This document shows positions 8,143 through 16,167 of a DNA stretch of 64,000 bases, piece after piece (position 1 is the stretch's first letter; each line of letters starts with the position of its first letter). Both the position numbers and the translations under genes were made by a program. The stretch is from Mycobacterium sp. 1465703.0. Lineage in GTDB: Bacteria; Actinomycetota; Actinomycetes; Mycobacteriales; Mycobacteriaceae. The DNA lies in assembly GCF_001672975.1 (NCBI RefSeq), contig NZ_LZKU01000017.1, forward strand, positions 61,291-125,290, in the 5' to 3' direction. The notes under the pieces were generated by a model. That model saw nothing but the letters and a program-made list of their open reading frames with translations, ran no database searches and was not told where the DNA came from.

Positions 8143-9279
8143 TCAGACCATGACGCCGCCGCCGCCACCACCGACGATGTCGTGGTACATGGCGGTGGCT
8201 CTTTGGTGCTGTCGCATAATCTCGGTTAAATACCCTTGTCGGCCATGGGAATACGCCGCTTGAGCGGATGGCTCTCCGGGCCGTTGTTGGAGCCAGAAGA
8301 TCGATTTCCAAATGTCGGGTGATCGCGGTCCGCCGTGATGGTCGAGCCGATTAAAAAACTCCGAGATCGCCAAGTTCGGATTACGCCGACCCGGATATGA
8401 TGCGTCTTGCTGAAAAATGTCTTCCCACAAACCGTTCGGACTCTTCGCCCGCGGATTCAAATTACTTTCCTGCATGGCGTCAGCCAAAATCGCCGTCGTC
8501 TGGTATGGGGAGTAGCCGCGACGCTGGGCCTCATGAATGATGGCCGATGCCACCTCGCGTGGACTCGAATTAAGCGTTAGCGCACCCAGTGGGGTCCCGA
8601 CCGGCCCCGTCGGCGCCCGCAACCCCGCGGTTGTCCCAGGCCGTGCACCCGATCGGCGGCCGAGTGCGGCGATCGGGCTGACTAACCCGCCTAGGCCACT
8701 CAATCCGCCACCGCCGCCTGCGCCGCCGCCGCGGGCGCCTCCCCCTGCGCCGAAAGGCATTCCGCCCATGGGCATCCGGCCGCGGCCGTATGAAAGCGAG
8801 CGCAGCACCGCTGCCAGTCGCGCATCACGTGCGGTGTATTCCTCAACGAGGTGTTGTTGTTGGGCGACGCGGGCGCGCAGGGTGGCGATGAGGGCGCGTT
8901 GGCCGGCCGGGGTGGACGAGACCGGGGCCAACGTGGTGGTGTCGTTGGCGGCGCCGTTGACGACATTGCCTGAGTTGGTTCGGCCCGTCCAATCCACCTG
9001 CACCGCATCATGTATCTGGGTGCCCAGCCGGTTATCGGCAGTTGAGACAGTCCCCAAGCCGGGGCCGGCGTCGGCGGCGAAGGTGTGATAGGTCGCCGGC
9101 AGCGCACCGGATAACCCCGACATGCGGTGGTGGCTGTGGCGCACCAACTCCGCAGCACCGGCCAGCGCTGAACCACTGTGCCCGGCGGCCACCCCGCCAC
9201 CAAAGCCCGGCTGGCCGAACAACGCATGCCCACGGTGCAGCACCTGGCCCACGTGCCTAACCAGCGCCTCAATCGACAC
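8143..9279 (-). CDS. DUF4226-type head fused to a lysozyme/transglycosylase-like domain
   Basis: A 378-residue protein. Residues 1-142 match the NlpC/P60 protein at 5077 except for one residue. A Gly-rich linker follows. The domain at about 238-365 (REVASAIIHEAQRRGYSP, then AMQESNLNPRA with likely catalytic Glu271, FQQDASYPGR, EFFNRLDHHGG, IWKSIFWLQQRPG) resembles the lysozyme-like C-terminal domain of mycobacteriophage tape-measure proteins. It is expected to cut the glycan strand, complementing the peptide-cutting enzyme encoded at 5077. There is no signal peptide. The protein ends in a Gly-rich run. Confidence 0.85.
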   Translation of the reverse strand: MSIEALVRHVGQVLHRGHALFGQPGFGGGVAAGHSGSALAGAAELVRHSHHRMSGLSGALPATYHTFAADAGPGLGTVSTADNRLGTQIHDAVQVDWTGRTNSGNVVNGAANDTTTLAPVSSTPAGQRALIATLRARVAQQQHLVEEYTARDARLAAVLRSLSYGRGRMPMGGMPFGAGGGARGGGAGGGGGLSGLGGLVSPIAALGRRSGARPGTTAGLRAPTGPVGTPLGALTLNSSPREVASAIIHEAQRRGYSPYQTTAILADAMQESNLNPRAKSPNGLWEDIFQQDASYPGRRNPNLAISEFFNRLDHHGGPRSPDIWKSIFWLQQRPGEPSAQAAYSHGRQGYLTEIMRQHQRATAMYHDIVGGGGGGVMV

Positions 9280-9318
9280 ACATCAAGTATCAACGCCCCC
9301 ACACCCCACCAGATGCAC
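8852..9318. repeat. 467-bp head repeat, copy 2
   Basis: Second copy of 5714-6180, including the putative promoter and start codon. Beyond 9318 the upstream sequences differ. Confidence 0.95.
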
Positions 9319-9435
9319 CATTTCGGCCGTCTTCACCACCGATCCGCGAAGCCCCCGCATTATATGGTCTGGCGTACGCGGCGGCTGCACAATTTAGCGC
9401 ACGGCAATACCTATGCACCCCAATACGATCCAGAC

Positions 9436-10479
9436 ATGAGATTGCACCGGGCTGGCGTTGCAGCGGCCGCTGCGGTGTTGTCGCTGTGTGTCGGCTGCAG
9501 CGTCAACTCCGCCGCCACACCCGCACCTGGCCACGTCGTAGGTAACACCACCGGACCCTATCGGCTGATTCAAGAACCGGACGCCGGCTACGCACCGATC
9601 ACCGACATGATCGGTGCGGCAACCCATTCAGTGCGGTTGGTCTACGAACTCAACGACGACGCCGTTGTGCAAGCGCTCATCGCCGCGCAGCGCCAACGCC
9701 ACGTCAAGGTGCAAGTGCTCCTCGATGCGGCCTTCCACGGCCGCCAGACCAACCAGACCGCCTACACCAACCTGCACGACGCTGGTATCGACGTGACATG
9801 GGCGCCATCGGACACCATCTACCACGAGAAAGTCCTCGTGATCGACGACACCTCAGCAGTGGTCGGCACCGGCAATCTCGTTCGGAAATATTACCGATCG
9901 AGCCGCGATGCCTTTGTCGTCACCACGTCCCCCGCCGACGTCGACCCGATCAGAGCGACGTTCGACGACGACTACGGCGCCTTGCGCAGCCCCACCCATT
10001 CGGCCACCCCCGCCACGCCAGGTCAACGCCTCGTGTGGTCTCCCGCCGGGCGAGGACCCTTCGTAGACCAGATCGCCGCGGCCACCACCAGTTTGGACAT
10101 CACCACAGAAGAACTCAAAGACGCCGCGATACTGACCGCGATCACCCACACCGCCCGCCGCGGCGTGGCCTGCCGAATCGTGCTGACCGAAGACCCGGCA
10201 TGGAACCAGGCCATCAACCAAGTCTCAGCCGCCGGCTGCTCAGTGCACCTGCTACCCCGCTCTGGCGCACCGCTGTACATGCACGAAAAGCTACTGCTCA
10301 CCGACCACAACTCGCTGATCATCGGCAGTCACAACCTGTCCACTGCGAGCCTGCGCGACAACCGCGAACTGTCCCTCCACCTCGACCAGAGCTGCGCCCC
10401 TGACGTCCTGGCGGCCATCGCCACCACCTTCGAACACGACTACCAACAGGCGGCTCCCGCCCCCAGCTCAGAACGTTAG
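9436..10479 (+). CDS. Phospholipase D-like (HKD) lipoprotein
   Basis: A 347-residue protein. The start at 9436 is chosen because it gives a lipoprotein signal: hydrophobic stretch 8-20 and Cys21 in SLCVGCS. Two complete HKD motifs are present: YHEKVLVIDD (His130) followed by GTGN, and MHEKLLLTD (His283) followed by GSHN. Both halves needed for a PLD active site are therefore intact. It is probably exported, lipidated and active on phospholipids or another phosphodiester outside the membrane. Nuclease members of the family exist, so the substrate is open. It is transcribed away from the wall-hydrolase cluster. Confidence 0.85.
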   Translation: MRLHRAGVAAAAAVLSLCVGCSVNSAATPAPGHVVGNTTGPYRLIQEPDAGYAPITDMIGAATHSVRLVYELNDDAVVQALIAAQRQRHVKVQVLLDAAFHGRQTNQTAYTNLHDAGIDVTWAPSDTIYHEKVLVIDDTSAVVGTGNLVRKYYRSSRDAFVVTTSPADVDPIRATFDDDYGALRSPTHSATPATPGQRLVWSPAGRGPFVDQIAAATTSLDITTEELKDAAILTAITHTARRGVACRIVLTEDPAWNQAINQVSAAGCSVHLLPRSGAPLYMHEKLLLTDHNSLIIGSHNLSTASLRDNRELSLHLDQSCAPDVLAAIATTFEHDYQQAAPAPSSER

Positions 10480-10504
10480 GCTCCCTGATCGAAAGGACTT
10501 CACC

Positions 10505-11038
10505 ATGATGACGACGAACATCACTGTCGAGCACGCGGAGGACCTCAAACGAGGGCATGTCACCACAGTGTCGTCGGGCGGTTGGTGCGTCACAATCTCC
10601 GGCCCCAACGTCACCGTCCCCGGGCAAGACAGCGCCGGAAAATCCATCGAGGACCTCGCAGCCTTACTCCAGGCCGCCTACCGCATGGCCGCCACTCCGA
10701 TCAACAGCGGCATCGGATTACTGGCCCGTGTTCGCACATCGCTGTCCGAGCCGCTGATGGCCGACCTCGTCGCCGTTCTGCGCGCCGCGCAGCGCCTTGC
10801 CGCCCAGCAATGGAACCGGGCATCACGCGACGTCTATCGATGCCTCGCACTGGCGTGGCGCAACACCGGCATGGCTGTGCCGTACACCCTTCTGGTCGCG
10901 GCCTTGCGAGCAGGCCTGCCGCCGTCGACCACGCTGTGCGATTTCAACAGTGACGCCAACCTGCATAGTGTCCACGCGCTCTTTGAGATCGCGATCGCCC
11001 GCCTGACAAACGGCGCCGCAGCAGTACACGTTGCTTGA
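10505..11038 (+). CDS. Unrecognised 177-residue protein
   Basis: A soluble, Ala/Leu-rich protein starting at an ATG preceded by GAAAGGA. A short beta-rich N-terminus (VTTVSSGGWCVTISGPNVTVPG) is followed by helices. It lies 25 bases after the phospholipase D gene in the same direction and may be cotranscribed. No domain was recognised. Confidence 0.6.
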   Translation: MMTTNITVEHAEDLKRGHVTTVSSGGWCVTISGPNVTVPGQDSAGKSIEDLAALLQAAYRMAATPINSGIGLLARVRTSLSEPLMADLVAVLRAAQRLAAQQWNRASRDVYRCLALAWRNTGMAVPYTLLVAALRAGLPPSTTLCDFNSDANLHSVHALFEIAIARLTNGAAAVHVA

Positions 11039-11282
11039 GGACACCGCCCGGGCGGTGAAGCACGCTCACAATGCCGATGCTCCCGGGCTGCGTGATTTGC
11101 TTAAGCGAAGCGCAGCAGCTGCCAGATCTGGTGAGTCCGAACAGGAATCAGGCCCGTAGTCTCACAGTTCCAGACCTGGTCCCTCTTCGCGTTGAGTCTT
11201 ACGCTGATGTCTGGACAGCAAGACGCGCGCTGCTCGGCGCCCCGCACAACTAAACAGTCCCGGCGCCGGGGTCGAGTGTTAT

Positions 11283-12002
11283 CTAGGTTTCGTCGGTGAG
11301 CTCGGCGATCAGCGCCTCGATGCGGCGCTCGTCCCCCGCGGTGACGGGTTGTTCGTATTCAGCGGCCACAACCACATCCGGTGCGACGTCCATCGCGCCT
11401 GCGGCCTCGGCGACGCTGAAAGCAGCGCCCGTCCGCGCGGTGTAGAGCCGCTGGCCCAGCGTGGCGCCTGGGGCCGCCGCCGCCCGCACCATCAGATCGC
11501 CGTATCGCTGTCGGACCAGCCGCAACGCCTTAATCACCTCTGGTGAGCCTTGGCTGCTGCGCACCGCGCGTGCCGTGATCGCCTCTACGGTGCGTAGGTC
11601 GGCAAGCACCCGGCGCACGCGCTCTGGAAAGGCCTCCTCGTGGTCGTCGGGAAGCGCATCGGCCGAGGCCAGTACTTGTTCGACCGCCACAGTAACTGCG
11701 TCCGTAATCACCGTGCCGGCCTCGGACTCGTTGCGGACTGGTTCGATAGCGCCGCTTACGACGGCTGTTCTGCCGTCATATAGTTTGGCGAGCGTGCCGG
11801 GCGGCCACTGAACAACCTGCTCGAGCTTGGCTCGGGTGCGTTCACGGGGCCACGACCGCCCCTTTTCAAAGGCGATCAAATTGGGCGCGCCGATGATTCC
11901 TTGCTTTGCCAATTGGCGCTGTGAAATGCCCAGTTCTTCCCGGCGGGCGGCGAACGCCGCACCGGCGCGGGCCACGCCGACCGTGTCCGCGTCGTCGTGC
12001 AT
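11283..12002 (-). CDS. XRE-type helix-turn-helix regulator
   Basis: A 239-residue protein with an N-terminal HTH (about 15-65: RREELGISQRQLAKQGIIGAPNLIAFEKGRSWPRERTR). About 175-235 is a second, degenerate HTH-like repeat (LGQRLYTARTGAAFSVAEAAGAMDV). It is transcribed divergently from the WhiB gene at 12199. The 195-bp gap contains an 18-bp palindrome and related partial copies, so it probably controls its own promoter, the whiB promoter, or both. Plasmid copy or transfer control is plausible but unproven. Confidence 0.7.
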   Translation of the reverse strand: MHDDADTVGVARAGAAFAARREELGISQRQLAKQGIIGAPNLIAFEKGRSWPRERTRAKLEQVVQWPPGTLAKLYDGRTAVVSGAIEPVRNESEAGTVITDAVTVAVEQVLASADALPDDHEEAFPERVRRVLADLRTVEAITARAVRSSQGSPEVIKALRLVRQRYGDLMVRAAAAPGATLGQRLYTARTGAAFSVAEAAGAMDVAPDVVVAAEYEQPVTAGDERRIEALIAELTDET

Positions 12003-12080
12003 CGCGTCAGTGTATCGGTTGCCTGGCGTAGCCCCATAGAGCTGGTCAGCGACACGTCTGTATTGCTGATTACGTTTGCT

Positions 12081-12164
12081 GCTTACGTTAGCGCTTACAC
12101 GTAGTCGGCTGCACGCTTATGTTTATGCTTGCAGTGCTTACGTTATGGCGCTAACGTTAGCGCC
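12081..12164. promoter_or_regulatory. Operator-like repeats in a divergent promoter region
   Basis: GGCGCTAACGTTAGCGCC at 12147-12164 is a perfect 18-bp palindrome. A close partial copy, GCTTACGTTAGCGC, lies at 12081-12094, and GCTTACGTTATGGCGC overlaps the palindrome on its left. The surroundings are AT-richer than the genes. These are likely binding sites for the XRE-type or WhiB-linked regulators on either side. Confidence 0.5.
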
Positions 12165-12198
12165 CATCTAGTGATAACGCTCAGTGGGAGGAGCGACC

Positions 12199-12483
12199 GT
12201 GACCGTCATTTTGGAACTACCACCCGTACTCACCGCCAGCCCCTGCGTGGCCGACCCAGACCGCTGGGCCGACGGCGGCAACGACCCCACCCTCAAGGCC
12301 CTGTGCCGAGGGTGCCCCCGCCGATGGCTGTGCGCGAAGGAAGCCCTGCACACCCCAGGTATCGAAGGCTTAGTCGCCGGGGTGCACGTCCCGAAAGAGG
12401 GTCGCACGCGCATGTTCGCGTTGCGCCAACTGCAATCGCTGGCCGCTTACGCCGGCTATGCCGATCAGCCCACCATCCCCTAA
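12199..12483 (+). CDS. WhiB-family iron-sulfur regulator
   Basis: A 94-residue protein. The Cys pattern C-x19-C-x2-C-x5-C (PCVADPDRW..., CRGCPRRWLC) and the GLVAGV turn match the WhiB 4Fe-4S domain, with GVWGG changed to GLVAG. The GTG at 12199 is chosen because GGGAGGAG lies five bases upstream; an earlier in-frame GTG at 12184 would overlap that ribosome site. WhiB proteins bind the sigma factor and respond to redox or nitric oxide. Plasmid- and phage-borne copies often modulate host or plasmid promoters. Confidence 0.85.
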   Translation: MTVILELPPVLTASPCVADPDRWADGGNDPTLKALCRGCPRRWLCAKEALHTPGIEGLVAGVHVPKEGRTRMFALRQLQSLAAYAGYADQPTIP

Positions 12484-12613
12484 CCGGCGCCACCCAGCGA
12501 CCAGTGTCGCTGCCCGCGCATCGATTCCGCCGTGGCACAACCGTCACACCATTCGCAATCGGCTGGGTTCCCCGACACCATCCGCCGGGGCCTTCCTTAC
12601 CCAGGAGGTCCAC

Positions 12614-13156
12614 ATGACCACCATCCTCACCCCCGCCCCACCAGCCCTGGAATCGGCGCTGCGCGCCGGGCTGCGCTGGCTTTATGCCACCAAACAACCC
12701 TCGGACGCCCTGGTGGAACGCCGTGGCGCCAAGCTCATCACCACCGAACGGACCTTGCGCTTCGTCCCGGTCAGCGCCGACGGCAACCCGCTCATCGTCG
12801 TCGACCTGCCCACCGTGCACTGGGGCGTCGGCAACTTCAGCCCACCTCTTAACGCGCTGCCCCCGAACGAATTACCAACTCTGGCAGGTGAATTAGCGGA
12901 ATTGGACATCCCCACCAGTGCGCTGCACTATCACGGCATCACCGGCACCATCGCACTGGACGTCCCCGCCCACCCCAGCCTTCAAGAGGCCGTACGCCGT
13001 TACGACCGCGGCTGCCCGTGGCATCACACGCAGGTCTGCGAAGCCCCAATACGCGACGGCGGCCAGGCCTGCCCCTGGCATGCCGATGGCCACAACAGGG
13101 CCATTTGGCCGGCGATAACCGAAACGGAATCCCCTGCGCGACCACGCAAACCATGA
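12614..13156 (+). CDS. Unrecognised 180-residue protein
   Basis: The ATG at 12614 has AGGAGG six bases upstream. The protein has a central beta-rich region (RTLRFVPVSADGNPLIVVDLPTVHWGV). Its Cys/His-rich C-terminus (RGCPWHHTQVCEAPIRDGGQACPWHADGHN) could bind a metal, with two CPWH motifs. It follows the WhiB gene in the same direction. I recognise no family. Confidence 0.65.
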   Translation: MTTILTPAPPALESALRAGLRWLYATKQPSDALVERRGAKLITTERTLRFVPVSADGNPLIVVDLPTVHWGVGNFSPPLNALPPNELPTLAGELAELDIPTSALHYHGITGTIALDVPAHPSLQEAVRRYDRGCPWHHTQVCEAPIRDGGQACPWHADGHNRAIWPAITETESPARPRKP

Positions 13157-13882
13157 TGTCACCGTCACTGCTGTCGCACGTTCTTGCTAGTGACCGCCCC
13201 GGCACTGCCAGCAGAGATCGCAACGCACGCACAGGAATTGTGATGCAGGCCAATGCCTCCCAACACACCACCAGACCGCGGCGCCGCACAGACGACCAAG
13301 GGGACAAAAGTGCCGTGGATTGTTGCTGTTGCACCAAGGCCAGCTCGGCCAACTATCGTGGGCCGGTCCGGGACGCAAGCGTCACGACACTCCAGCAGGC
13401 TGCGCCGCGTCGCGAGCAGAAGAACATGGGCTGCCGACGCGATCAATCGCTCACAGTGAAAAGTGTTGCGCTCCATACCCGCGAAGGTCGCGCTGGCTGC
13501 CGATGCCCTAACAGCGTGGGTAAGGGCCCGTTATGGGAGGTCAACCGCGCCGCACCGCAAAGTGACGGCTGTGACGGATGGTGCGGCGTGTCACCGAGGG
13601 AATCGAGGTCGAATGAGGCATGCTAGCGCCGAGCGGATATCCGCCATCGAATACCCGGCGGATATCCGCCGGTATGGGAAAACTTCGACCCTAGTGAGAG
13701 GACACACCTGGCCGCGACGCTAGTGGCCGCCCGAAATCACCGCAATACCACGTAAATAAAGCGCAGATAAGAGCCCCTAAACGGCAAAACCCCCGGCCGT
13801 CAGGCCGAGGGCAGCCGGTTCGAGCTGCAACTCGAACCAATTGGGTGCTCTCGCGAAAATCCCCACCTCGAAGGGAATCGTC
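13157..13882. other. Long noncoding region upstream of rep, possible origin
   Basis: No convincing gene was seen. It holds two GGATATCC-centred palindromes, AT-richer stretches near 13740-13780, and two hairpins before the rep start: CGGCC-GTCA-GGCCG near 13794-13808 and GGTTCGAG-CTGCAA-CTCGAACC at 13817-13838. The position directly before the Rep gene fits a replication origin or rep control region. Confidence 0.4.
13633..13672. repeat. Pair of GCGGATATCCGC palindromes
   Basis: GCGGATATCCGC at 13633-13644 and CCGGCGGATATCCGCCGG at 13655-13672 have centres 25 bp apart. They look like binding sites for Rep or a regulator. Confidence 0.55.
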
Positions 13883-15097
13883 ATGAAAGACGCATTCCAC
13901 GGTAGCGCACGCCCTGAAAACGGTCTAGTTACCGCGTCCCGTGGATCCACCAGAACTGTCACCCATCCCTATCGCGGCAGCACCCCCGGCGCCCGCCGTC
14001 GCGGCACCGCCCGAACCGCGCCGTTATGGATTCAACGCGCAGGCAGCCACTGCTTCGATCGCGTCCCAAATATCGTTCTCGAACTCGACGTGATTTGGGC
14101 GGCCATTCCGTGCTGGAGTGGGCGGGCCCAACGGTGGGCGCAGACCACGGTGCCGATGGCGTACAAGCTGCGCTACGACACCCACGTACGTCCTGTCATG
14201 CCCAACAACCCCGTCAGCTTGAAAACCCTTGTCGCCGTGGCTGAGGCACGCGCGTCTTTCGCCGACCACCGCACCGGCCGCAACTGTCGACCCACCAACG
14301 CACGGCTGGCGCAAATGACCCACCTTTCCGTTCGGACAGTGCAGCGTGCCTCAACCGCACTGCGGCTCTTGGGAGTTGCGACCGAAGTCATGCGTGGTCG
14401 GCAGCGCACCAGGGCCGAACGATTCGCAAGCTGGCGGGTTGGGGACAAAGGCCGCGGATGGGCTTCGGTGTGGGCCTTACATGACTGCCGAATTCAAGCG
14501 CTGTCACCCCATCCCGGAGGGTCTCTTTTAACCCAAAAACCCTCCCGTAAATCATTACTTACGACCCGACACCGGCGCTCCGCCGCCGGTCGCAGCGCCG
14601 CTCCGCGGCGCACCAGCCTCGATCCCAAAGGGCTGGCTCTGGCAAACAATTGGGTACGTAGCGAGCAAAGCCCGCCGTGGGCACGTCGGTATCGGACCGG
14701 CACTCCCTGGGCGAAAGTCGTGACTAAGGCCGCCCAGCACGGTTGGACACCGCGGGATCTCAACACCCTCATCCAAGACTGGGTGGGCACCGGACATTGG
14801 ATACCCGACAGCCCGCATAAACCCATCGGATTACTCGGGGCCATACTCGCTGCACACGGTGACCTGACCAACCGCCCCTCGGCCTATGACGTCGCTCGAG
14901 AGCAAGAAGAGGTCGAGCAGGCACGGGCACGCATCACCGCGCAACTCGCCGCTCGCGAAGCTAACCGGAAGGCGCGCGAGGCCGGCCGAGAAGCGTTGTC
15001 GGGCCCGGGGCGCGCAGCGGCCCGAAAAGCCTTGGAGAAGATACGGGAACGAAGGCTGCGTCGTCGCTACGAGGAACCCTTTCGGGACAACCCATGA
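13883..15097 (+). CDS. Plasmid replication initiator-like protein
   Basis: A 404-residue basic protein. The ATG at 13883 follows GAAGGGA by six bases. About residues 120-190 form a winged helix-turn-helix (NARLAQMTHLSVRTVQRASTALRLLGVATEV) of the type seen in actinobacterial plasmid Rep proteins. The C-terminus is a charged helix rich in Arg and Glu (EQEEVEQARARITAQLAAREANRKAREAG). The paired palindromes upstream and the adjacent partition operons support a replication role. It ends in an ATGA overlap with the double-WhiB gene. The assignment rests on architecture and context rather than a family-defining motif. Confidence 0.6.
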   Translation: MKDAFHGSARPENGLVTASRGSTRTVTHPYRGSTPGARRRGTARTAPLWIQRAGSHCFDRVPNIVLELDVIWAAIPCWSGRAQRWAQTTVPMAYKLRYDTHVRPVMPNNPVSLKTLVAVAEARASFADHRTGRNCRPTNARLAQMTHLSVRTVQRASTALRLLGVATEVMRGRQRTRAERFASWRVGDKGRGWASVWALHDCRIQALSPHPGGSLLTQKPSRKSLLTTRHRRSAAGRSAAPRRTSLDPKGLALANNWVRSEQSPPWARRYRTGTPWAKVVTKAAQHGWTPRDLNTLIQDWVGTGHWIPDSPHKPIGLLGAILAAHGDLTNRPSAYDVAREQEEVEQARARITAQLAAREANRKAREAGREALSGPGRAAARKALEKIRERRLRRRYEEPFRDNP

Positions 15098-15786
15098 TGA
15101 GCCATTCCCCTGTTCGCCCCAAAGTGGCCTGCCGACGCGATCCCGAGCGGTGGTTTGACCGGCGGCGCCGTGGCGATGCACTGGCTGAATGCGTTCAGTG
15201 CCCGGTACGGTCGTGGTGTGCTCGAGAGGCGTTGAAATGTAAGGCTTCGTGGGGCGTTTGGGCAGGCGTCTGGATCGACGGACACCACCACGACGCGGCG
15301 CCCTACCTCGAGGCCATCGCCGAGAATCTCAGACTCGCCGACGGCGGCGATCCTGAGCCGGCAGAACCTCGCCCGCCGCTGCATGACGAAACCAACAGTC
15401 ACCACCCCCCGGCCTATACGCCACTAGTGAGGCCGGCGGCACCTATCGCCTCACGCTCGACGGCGGCGCGAGTGCTAGCGCGGAGCTCGGGTAGCTGTGA
15501 GGTTTTCACCGAGGGCTGCCACTACACCTTCGATCGTCTCGTGAGCCGCTGCCCCACCCGGGATCTGACTGAAAACCTCTCCCCCACAGAAGTGTTCGCC
15601 GCCTGCGTGGCATGCGCAGACACCATAACGTGCATGGAACCACGCCTGGCGCAATGGTCCGGTTATGTCATCGACGCCCACCGGGATCCAACGTCGATAC
15701 CGTTTCACTGGCGCGCATCGCGATGGGTGCTGTTTGAGCGCGACGGGTGGCTGACCGAGATCCGCACAGACGTGCAGACCGCCTGA
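15094..15786 (+). CDS. Double WhiB-like protein
   Basis: A 230-residue protein. The N-terminal domain has C-x19-C-x2-C-x5-C (ACRRDPERWF, CVQCPVRSWC) and a GVWAGV turn, a good WhiB domain. The C-terminal half has a second Cys cluster (CEVFTEGCHYTF, then CVACADTITC, again C-x2-C-x5-C) that looks like a diverged second WhiB domain. WhiB proteins normally have one domain and about 80-130 residues. The ATG overlaps the Rep stop codon (ATGA), so the two are translationally coupled and it may regulate replication or copy number. Confidence 0.7.
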   Translation: MMSHSPVRPKVACRRDPERWFDRRRRGDALAECVQCPVRSWCAREALKCKASWGVWAGVWIDGHHHDAAPYLEAIAENLRLADGGDPEPAEPRPPLHDETNSHHPPAYTPLVRPAAPIASRSTAARVLARSSGSCEVFTEGCHYTFDRLVSRCPTRDLTENLSPTEVFAACVACADTITCMEPRLAQWSGYVIDAHRDPTSIPFHWRASRWVLFERDGWLTEIRTDVQTA

Positions 15787-15791
15787 GAGCC

Positions 15792-15805
15792 TTAACCGCG
15801 GTTAA
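15792..15805. promoter_or_regulatory. Candidate parS palindrome 1
   Basis: TTAACCGCGGTTAA, a perfect palindrome overlapping the stop codon of the ribbon-helix-helix gene. Two more copies lie at 17840 and 18929. Confidence 0.55.
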
Positions 15806-16167
15806 TCTGCGGCACGCGCGGTCATCCGCCGTCGCCGCGCCAGTGCATCCTCCACGAGATCCGAAGCGAAATCCTGTGCGGTGAGCAGCACGTCGTCGCG
15901 TTTAGCATGCAACCACGCTTGACGAAGCCGCTCCGCGGTGGTCGATCGCAGCCTCAGAGTGCGAGGAGCCTTGACCTCGGCTGCGGCGGAAGGCCGACGA
16001 GCTGGTGGCAGCGCGCTTGCGGACACAGGGCTACTTTCCGTCACTGTGACGGCGAGTGGCGGTACATTCTGCTCAGGGGCCTCGGCGCTCTCAGCCGTCT
16101 TGCGGGTCTGGGCCCCAGCGGTCGACAACATGCCGAGTACGGCGGCGGCGGTGTCCTTTTTAGGCAT
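15802..16167 (-). CDS. Ribbon-helix-helix partition protein (ParB-equivalent)
   Basis: A 121-residue protein from the ATG at 16167, which overlaps the end of parA by eight bases and follows GAGGAAAG. A disordered N-terminus (MPKKDTAAAVLGMLSTAG) is followed by a C-terminal RHH-like segment (about 75-115: APRTLRLRSTTAERLRQAWLHAKRDDVL). This layout, a short flexible N-terminus and an RHH domain encoded just after parA, is that of small centromere-binding proteins such as pSM19035 omega. Its probable target is the octamer array at 16997-17500. An earlier in-frame start at 16200 is possible. Confidence 0.7.
   Translation of the reverse strand: MPKKDTAAAVLGMLSTAGAQTRKTAESAEAPEQNVPPLAVTVTESSPVSASALPPARRPSAAAEVKAPRTLRLRSTTAERLRQAWLHAKRDDVLLTAQDFASDLVEDALARRRRMTARAAD

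Noticed and set aside
9178..9435. N-terminal extension of the phospholipase D-like protein
   Set aside because: It runs through the copied head segment; the start at 9436 gives a proper lipoprotein signal.
11071..11253. 60-codon plus-strand frame between 10505 and 11283 genes
   Set aside because: No ribosome site or homologue was recognised; it is probably chance.
13018..13626. Plus-strand frame in the noncoding region upstream of rep
   Set aside because: It has irregular codon use and no recognisable motif; it begins inside the preceding gene and has no ribosome site.
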